DNA of 64,000 nucleotides. It comes from JANMZO01 sp031383405. Its GTDB lineage: Bacteria; Actinomycetota; Acidimicrobiia; Acidimicrobiales; JANYDT01. Positions 59,264 through 64,000 of the stretch are shown piece after piece. Each line of letters begins with the position of its first letter. The first letter of the stretch is position 1. A model generated the notes under the pieces. It ran no database searches, was not told the DNA's origin, and worked only from the letters and a program-made list of their open reading frames with translations. The stretch covers positions 1-64,000 of the forward strand of contig JANMZO010000301.1 of NCBI GenBank assembly GCA_031383405.1, given 5' to 3'. The position numbers and the translations under genes were made by a program.

Positions 59264-61240
59264 GTGAGCAGAGCACTGAATACCGACCGCTACGAGCTGA
59301 CGATGGCCGATGCGGCGCTCAGTTCCGGGATTGCGGACCGGTCGGCGGTATTCGAGGTGTTCACCCGACGCCTCCCGCCGGGCCGTCGCTACGGAGTCGT
59401 GGCCGGCACCGCCCGGATTGTCGATGCGATCGAGCACTTCCGTTTCAGTCCCGACCACCTCGACTATCTCCGCACGCTCGGCCTGTCACAAGCGCTGCTT
59501 TCATGGCTGCAGGGTTACTCGTTCTCCGGCAACGTGTGGGGCTTTCCGGAAGGTGAAATCTACTTTCCTGGAGCACCGATCCTCACGGTCGAAGCACCGT
59601 TCGTGGAGGCCGTGCTGCTCGAGACGGTGGTGCTTTCCATTCTCAACCACGACTGCGCGGTGGCCGCGGCCGGAAGCCGGATGGTGACCTCCGCAGCCGG
59701 GCGTCGAACGATCGAAATGGGCTCCCGACGCACCGACCCCGACGCTGCTGTGGCCGCAGCACGAGCAGCCGCGATAGCGGGGCTCGACGCCACGTCGAAC
59801 CTCGAAGCCGGGGCCCGTTACGGTCTCGCGACGGCCGGTACCGCGGCCCATGCGTTCACGCTGGCCCATCTCGATGAAGAAGTGGCGTTTCGCGCCCAGA
59901 TTGCGGCCCAGGGCGTCGGTACCACCCTTCTGGTCGACACCTACGACATTCCGAGCGGGCTCCGTTCGGCGGTACGGGTGGCACTCGAATTCGGCGCGGC
60001 CGGTCCCGGCGGGGTCCGGATCGACTCGGGTGATCTCGTGCTGGAGACTCGCAACGCCCGTCGTCTCCTCGATGAGTTGGGGGCAACGGAGACGCGCATC
60101 GTCGTCTCGGGGGATCTCGACGAGTTCCGCATCGACGAGTTGGTCCGGGCCGGTGCGCCCATCGACGTCTTCGGAGTCGGCACGAGTCTGGTCGTAGGAT
60201 CCGGCGCCCCGACGGCCGGGCTGACCTACAAGCTGGTGGCGATTGCCGACAGTGTTGGGGTCATGCAGCCGGTCGCCAAACGGTCCGCTGGAAAGGCCGG
60301 AGTCGGAGGGCGCAAGGTTGTGCGACGCTGCGAGACCCATCACGGTATCGAAGAGTCACTATTGGTCGGACCACCGCTGTCGGAGAGCAACCTGCAGGTC
60401 CCGTTCATGCTTTCCGGGGTCGTCCAACCGCGAGAAGATGTGCACGTTGCGATCGCACGCCACCGCAACTGGAGGCCCAGGTTGGCCCATCTCGGAGCGC
60501 TCGATATCACCGAAGGAGAATCGCTCGTGACCCCCAACGTTGTCGTCGTGACCCCCAACGTTGCCGTCGTGAAACCCGACGTTGTGGCCGAGGCCGCCAT
60601 CGGACCCGCCGCGACTGTGGTCGGGCCAAGCGTGGTGGAATCACCGTCCGGCCCAGCGCCGAGGCGCGCACTGATTGTCGTCGACTGCCAAAACGATTTT
60701 TGTGAAGGGGGATCGTTGGCGGTCGAAGGTGGTGCAGCGGTCGTCGCACGTATCAGCAGCTACCTTCTCGGGAAGCCGACGGATGTTGACGTCGTTGTTG
60801 CGACCCTCGACGCCCACGTGGATCCGGGGGTCCATTTCAGCGAATCGCCGGACTGGATCGATTCTTGGCCGGCCCATTGCGTGGTCGGCACGAGCGGGTC
60901 GCACCCGCATGCCAACTTTGCACCGGCATTGGGAATCATTGACATGTGGTTCGAAAAAGGTGCCCACGAAGCTGCGTATTCGGGTTTCGAGGGCCGGTCG
61001 ACGACGACACAGGAGACCCTCGACGAGTACCTGCGTCGTCGGAAGGTATCGGCGGTGGACGTCGTCGGTCTTGCCACCGACTATTGCGTCGGGGCGACGG
61101 CCCGGTCTGCGCTCTCCAAAGGATATTCAGTACGCGTACTTAGTGATTTGTGTGCCGCTGTCGATTCGAGCGGAGGGGAAACGATGCTCGGCGAACTCCG
61201 CGAGGCCGGAATCGAAGTTGTGGAATCCGTGACACGCTGA
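59264..61240 (+). CDS. Fused nicotinate phosphoribosyltransferase and nicotinamidase
   Basis: A 658-residue single frame from GTG 59264. Residues 1 to about 420 are a PncB-type nicotinate phosphoribosyltransferase (NTDRYELTMADAALSSGIAD, FEVFTRRLPPGRRYGVVAG, DTYDIPSGLRSAVRVALEFG, VRIDSGDL, VFGVGTSLV). Residues about 466-658 are a PncA-type nicotinamidase of the isochorismatase fold. Its triad is Asp474 (VDCQNDFCEGG), Lys565 (FEKGAHEAAYSG) and Cys608 (ATDYCVGATARSAL). The linker contains three 7-residue repeats. The fusion performs two successive steps: nicotinamide to nicotinate, then nicotinate to nicotinate mononucleotide with PRPP. Confidence 0.93.
   Translation: MSRALNTDRYELTMADAALSSGIADRSAVFEVFTRRLPPGRRYGVVAGTARIVDAIEHFRFSPDHLDYLRTLGLSQALLSWLQGYSFSGNVWGFPEGEIYFPGAPILTVEAPFVEAVLLETVVLSILNHDCAVAAAGSRMVTSAAGRRTIEMGSRRTDPDAAVAAARAAAIAGLDATSNLEAGARYGLATAGTAAHAFTLAHLDEEVAFRAQIAAQGVGTTLLVDTYDIPSGLRSAVRVALEFGAAGPGGVRIDSGDLVLETRNARRLLDELGATETRIVVSGDLDEFRIDELVRAGAPIDVFGVGTSLVVGSGAPTAGLTYKLVAIADSVGVMQPVAKRSAGKAGVGGRKVVRRCETHHGIEESLLVGPPLSESNLQVPFMLSGVVQPREDVHVAIARHRNWRPRLAHLGALDITEGESLVTPNVVVVTPNVAVVKPDVVAEAAIGPAATVVGPSVVESPSGPAPRRALIVVDCQNDFCEGGSLAVEGGAAVVARISSYLLGKPTDVDVVVATLDAHVDPGVHFSESPDWIDSWPAHCVVGTSGSHPHANFAPALGIIDMWFEKGAHEAAYSGFEGRSTTTQETLDEYLRRRKVSAVDVVGLATDYCVGATARSALSKGYSVRVLSDLCAAVDSSGGETMLGELREAGIEVVESVTR
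60527..60589. repeat. 21-bp triplicated linker repeat in the PncB-PncA fusion
   Basis: Three units of 21 bp (60527, 60548, 60569) encode VTPNVVV, VTPNVAV and VKPDVVA. The first two differ by one base; the third has diverged. The repeat lies exactly between the two enzyme domains and has lengthened the linker without breaking the frame. Confidence 0.9.
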
Positions 61241-61908
61241 TGACGCACCCGCTTCCGGTCTCCATAGAAATTTCATTGTGTGTACTTACTATTAATCAAG
61301 GCCGTCTCGCCGTTCTTGCCTCTCGCAACACCGAGTCGAACGTGTGGGCGTTCCCGGGTTGTCCGTTGGCCGGACTCGAGTCTTGCGATGACGTCGCCGA
61401 ACTCCTTCTGCTCAGTCACAAACCCCAACGCGAAACCACGTTTCTCGAACAACTTCGCACGTACGGGCCGCGCGCAGGGAGGGACGGTGCCGGCCTCCTG
61501 TCAGTGGCCTACGTCGCACTCGTCGCCGACCTGCATTCGCGTTCGCAATCTTCCACAACCCGTGTCTTCGCGCTTGATGATCTCGCCGGCTCCGGGTTTC
61601 TCGCCGACGAACAGGAGCGGATTCTTGCCGATGGGGTGGAGCGGGTCCGTTCCAAGCTCGAATACACGACCGCCGCAACGTCGCTGGTAACGGAACCATT
61701 CACCATCCCTGAACTTCGGCGGGTGTACGAGTCCGTTTGGGGGGTTGCTTTGCACCCGGCCAATTTCCGCCGGAAGGTATTGACGACACCAGGTTTTGTT
61801 GAGCGGATCACCAACGCCGAAAACGAACGGGGCCCCGAGTTGTATCGCCGAGGAAGCGCACAGTTGCTACATCCTGCGATGTTGCGACCCACCGAAACGA
61901 CAGCGTGA
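61240..61908 (+). CDS. nrtR: NrtR-type Nudix-related transcriptional regulator of NAD metabolism
   Basis: A 222-residue protein with an N-terminal Nudix-like domain (VSIEISLCVLTINQGRLAVL, VWAFPGCPLAG) whose Nudix box is degenerate. A C-terminal winged helix follows (FTIPELRRVYESVWGVALHP, ANFRRKVLTTPGFVERI). This order is the NrtR architecture, where ADP-ribose or related NAD metabolites release the repressor from DNA. Its ATG overlaps the stop of the pncB-pncA fusion (TGATG, 61238-61242), so the two are translationally coupled. The start is secure for that reason. Confidence 0.9.
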   Translation: MTHPLPVSIEISLCVLTINQGRLAVLASRNTESNVWAFPGCPLAGLESCDDVAELLLLSHKPQRETTFLEQLRTYGPRAGRDGAGLLSVAYVALVADLHSRSQSSTTRVFALDDLAGSGFLADEQERILADGVERVRSKLEYTTAATSLVTEPFTIPELRRVYESVWGVALHPANFRRKVLTTPGFVERITNAENERGPELYRRGSAQLLHPAMLRPTETTA

Positions 61909-61986
61909 CGAATCCTTACCAACGTTCCGTCGCCCCACAAACATCACGTTTCGCGCGCACCGCTAGCGCTATCGGGCAACCTCGAC

Positions 61987-62129
61987 TAGGGTACCGAGCA
62001 CGGAAAAAGGACCCGCACCACGCGGGGACATCAGCCCCGCGATTTTGCGGGGCGAACAATCCGGGGCCATGAGGTCCCGCTCTACCAGGCGTTGCGATTC
62101 ACCCTTTGAATCTCAGCGTGAGGAGGAAT
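61987..62129 (+). promoter_or_regulatory. Promoter and structured leader upstream of the NlpC/P60 gene
   Basis: A -10-like TAGGGT lies at 61987-61992. The transcript would then carry CCCGC-ACCAC-GCGGG (62012-62026) and CCCCGC-GATTTT-GCGGGG (62035-62052). A possible closing pairing is GGACC (62009-62013) with GGTCC (62073-62077), which competes with the first hairpin. A third hairpin, GATTCA-CCCTT-TGAATC (62096-62112), stands before the Shine-Dalgarno AGGAGG (62121-62126). Several actinobacterial cell-wall hydrolases have c-di-AMP riboswitches, but I do not recognise that motif here. Confidence 0.5.
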
Positions 62130-63050
62130 GTGATCTCACTACGAATGCGGTTTGCTTCGGTTGCGTGCCTTTCGGTACTCGCAGTTCCGGGGCTCGCTTC
62201 CGCGGCTCAGGCTTCACCGGTTTGGGAGCGCTCGATAGCGGCCTTTCCGACGTCCCTGCAGGCTCTGTCGACCCAGACGCAGCGAGTAGATGTCGTGGCC
62301 GAGCTCGCCCGTCGTCTTCTGGCGTTCGGTTCCTCGCCGAGGTCCTCGATCGTGACGTCTGTGGTGGTTCCATCAACGTCCGGTTCATCGGGCAGTGTCA
62401 CCTCAACACCGGTCTCGCCCGCAACTGCGTTGACCCTGACGTCAACCGGGCCTTCACCGGTAGGAGCGCCTTCCGTGCCCGCGACTGACGGCCCGTCGTG
62501 GAGCGCGACAGTGGTCGAAACCGGCTCGATCAGTCGGCTGCGTTCGGCTGTTGCACTTCCGGTTGTTCCGGTTGTTCCGGAGGATGCAGTCGTCGAGGAA
62601 ACGTCCACCGATCGAGACCAGTTGATTCGTATGCTCGCGTATGAAGTGGGTGCCCGCACCAAGGTTGACCCGGCCGCGCTTGAGAGCATCTGGCGCCGTA
62701 CGGAAGACCGTCGGATGCGCGCCGTTCTCAGCGCATTGGCTCAGGTCGGAACTCCCTATCGGGCGGCGGGAAACCAACCGGGTGGCTTTGACTGCTCCGG
62801 GCTCACGTCGTACGCGTGGTCACAGGCCGGCGTGAAGATCGCACGTTCCTCGGGTGATCAGATCAACGCCACTTCGCCCCGTACGTTCGAGCAGATGCTC
62901 CCCGGGGACCTCATCTGGCGGCCAGGTCATGTCGGGATGTATCTCGGCTACGGCGACGCGATGGTGCACTCCCCACAAACCGGCAAGACCGTCGAGGTGC
63001 GAACCATCGGCAAAGGTGTCCGCTTTGGCTCACCGCTGCCCTCTTCCTGA
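62130..63050 (+). CDS. Secreted NlpC/P60 family peptidoglycan hydrolase
   Basis: About 306 residues from GTG 62130, with AGGAGG 3 nt before it. A signal peptide (FASVACLSVLAVPGLASAAQ) precedes a Ser/Thr/Pro-rich spacer. A helical segment (DQLIRMLAYEVGARTKVDPA) leads to the NlpC/P60 domain: QVGTPYRAAGNQPGGFDCSG with the catalytic Cys, PGDLIWRPGHVGMYLG with the His, and MVHSPQTGKTVEVR. These enzymes cut D-Glu-DAP bonds in peptidoglycan stems and help daughter-cell separation in actinobacteria. The leader before it looks structured. Confidence 0.93.
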   Translation: MISLRMRFASVACLSVLAVPGLASAAQASPVWERSIAAFPTSLQALSTQTQRVDVVAELARRLLAFGSSPRSSIVTSVVVPSTSGSSGSVTSTPVSPATALTLTSTGPSPVGAPSVPATDGPSWSATVVETGSISRLRSAVALPVVPVVPEDAVVEETSTDRDQLIRMLAYEVGARTKVDPAALESIWRRTEDRRMRAVLSALAQVGTPYRAAGNQPGGFDCSGLTSYAWSQAGVKIARSSGDQINATSPRTFEQMLPGDLIWRPGHVGMYLGYGDAMVHSPQTGKTVEVRTIGKGVRFGSPLPSS

Positions 63051-63091
63051 ATCCTCCGATAATCCCCCGCGTCCGGTTTGCACCGTCGAGT

Positions 63092-63853
63092 TCAGAACTG
63101 TTCGCGGAATTCCTGGAATTCCCGCTGTAGGGCGGCGAGTTGATTCGTGAGTACCGCAACGTCGGATTCGAGCGCACCGACCCGATCCCTCCAGGATCCG
63201 CCGGAATCGCCAGCCGTCCCCTGAACGGGCGGAGCGGCGAAGGCATCGAGATCGATCGGGCCACCGAGGAGTTGGGCCACCCGGGCCTCTTTCTGGCCGG
63301 GCATTCGCGGTAGCCGTTCGATCAACGGGCCCCTCCAAGGGCGTGCGTAACCGTCGGGGATGTCGGGAGTGGCTGTTGATGAACGGAGCATTCCCGCATC
63401 TGACCGGGTCGGGTACTCGCTTGGATCGGGTGAGACCGTCGGATCGGCGAGTCGGTCAAGTACGAGATCAACCGATTGCAGGTCGTCGAACACAAACAGT
63501 CGCTCGGTCCGCGCTTTCAACTCGCCGAGGGTCTGCGGACCGCGAAGCAGAAGAACGGCAATGATGGCGGCCTCCGACGGCGTGAGGAGCAGGCGCTCGT
63601 CGACCACGTGCTTGTACTTGTCGACTCGGGAACCGGCACCCGAGTGCACGATGCGGACCAGCCGGTGGTCGGTTCGTAGTCGGTCGAGGCCTTCCGTCAC
63701 GGTCGCACCGGAGTAATTCACCACCGGCTCGCGGTTGGTCGACTGGTTGCACGCGTTCACCAAAGCGTTGAGGGTGAGCGGATACTGCTCGGGCGTCGTC
63801 ATCTGCTTTTCGATGAGACAGCCGAGCACCCGAACTTCGAGAGGCGTGAGCAT
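63092..63853 (-). CDS. YceH family (DUF480) protein
   Basis: A 253-residue protein with two winged-helix repeats. It begins LTPLEVRVLGCLIEKQMTTP, then EQYPLTLNALVNACNQSTNR, which is the family signature. The second repeat has LLTPSEAAIIAVLLLRGPQT and LGELKARTERLF. A C-terminal coiled stretch (RVGALESDVAVLTNQLAALQ) closes the chain. The family function is not established; DNA binding is plausible from the fold. It is convergent with the NlpC/P60 gene and divergent from the SDR start. Confidence 0.9.
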   Translation of the reverse strand: MLTPLEVRVLGCLIEKQMTTPEQYPLTLNALVNACNQSTNREPVVNYSGATVTEGLDRLRTDHRLVRIVHSGAGSRVDKYKHVVDERLLLTPSEAAIIAVLLLRGPQTLGELKARTERLFVFDDLQSVDLVLDRLADPTVSPDPSEYPTRSDAGMLRSSTATPDIPDGYARPWRGPLIERLPRMPGQKEARVAQLLGGPIDLDAFAAPPVQGTAGDSGGSWRDRVGALESDVAVLTNQLAALQREFQEFREQF

Positions 63854-63943
63854 TCCCTCGACGCTACCCCTCGGGGCGACTTCCGTGTGCCTGGGCTACC
63901 GCCCGTCTGGCGCGTGCACAGTGGTTGCGGGCAACATGGGGCC

Positions 63944-64000
63944 ATGATTTGTAAAGACCGCGTTGCCATTGTCACCGGAGCGGGCCGAGGCATCGGCCGT
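63944..64000 (+). CDS. Short-chain dehydrogenase/reductase, first 19 codons only
   Basis: ATG 63944 begins MICKDRVAIVTGAGRGIGR and runs off the window. T-G-x3-G-x-G is the NAD(P)-binding motif of classical SDR enzymes. Substrate and full length cannot be judged. The gap to the divergent YceH gene is 90 bp. Confidence 0.85.
   Translation, partial: MICKDRVAIVTGAGRGIGR

Noticed and set aside
61981..62000. SAM-IV-like sequence (GGGCAACCTCGACTAGGGT)
   Set aside because: Only short resemblance; the other conserved SAM-IV parts are missing and the downstream gene is a cell-wall hydrolase.

Overview
The window is a high-GC stretch of actinobacterial chromosome. I place it in the class Acidimicrobiia or a close relative. 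This is inferred from gene content: F420 biosynthesis (cofD, cofE), luciferase-type flavin monooxygenases, a B12-dependent ribonucleotide reductase next to nrdR and lexA, methylmalonyl-CoA mutase with its GTPase, DapC/DapE lysine synthesis, Thr-rich secreted proteins, and frequent GTG starts with weak Shine-Dalgarno sequences. No phage, IS element, CRISPR array, rRNA or tRNA gene was recognised.

Layout. 1-9.6 kb: 5' part of ileS with a T-box leader, then miaA, an acetyltransferase, a flavin monooxygenase, a cytochrome P450, an MFS exporter, and the overlapping pair dapF-hflX. 9.6-17.8 kb (mostly minus strand): a hydrolase/monooxygenase pair, a lone phosphohistidine-domain protein with a CRP-like site upstream, a trans-aconitate methyltransferase, and meaB-mcm. 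17.9-23.9 kb: two very large secreted PIG-L deacetylase paralogues with three or four beta-sandwich repeats, each behind nearly the same promoter/operator block. 24-30.5 kb: hydrolase, LpdA-type quinone reductase, M20 amidohydrolase, acyl-CoA dehydrogenase and a biotin-dependent carboxylase alpha subunit. 30.7-36.7 kb: LCP protein, dTDP-rhamnose enzymes, glycosyltransferase, an anchored protein of unknown function and a sugar nucleotidyltransferase. 36.8-39.4 kb: cofE and cofD, separated by a 63-bp tandem array made from their own junction plus about 0.7 kb of inserted DNA. 39.5-47.7 kb: flavoprotein reductase, Asp-type MurA, LCP protein, two glycosyltransferases and a coiled-coil protein. 47.8-55.5 kb: dapC-dapE, lexA, an SOS-controlled LysM protein, nrdR and nrdJ. 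55.6-64 kb: FkbM methyltransferase, a frameshifted acetyltransferase, an M15 peptidase, a PncB-PncA fusion with its NrtR regulator, an NlpC/P60 hydrolase with a structured leader, a YceH-like protein and the start of an SDR.

How the genes work together. Envelope building is the main theme: rhamnose activation, glycosyl transfer, LCP ligation, MurA, diaminopimelate supply, and M15 and NlpC/P60 hydrolases. A DNA-precursor and damage block (lexA, LysM division inhibitor, nrdR, nrdJ) carries four SOS boxes, a DnaA-box cluster and a candidate pair of NrdR boxes. NAD salvage is condensed into one fused enzyme followed by an NrtR-type regulator, with two palindromes in front. The least usual items are the cofD-cofE junction array, the fused PncB-PncA with its operators, the nrdJ control region, the paired PIG-L giants, and a family of three dispersed GGGGATGGTT palindromes.
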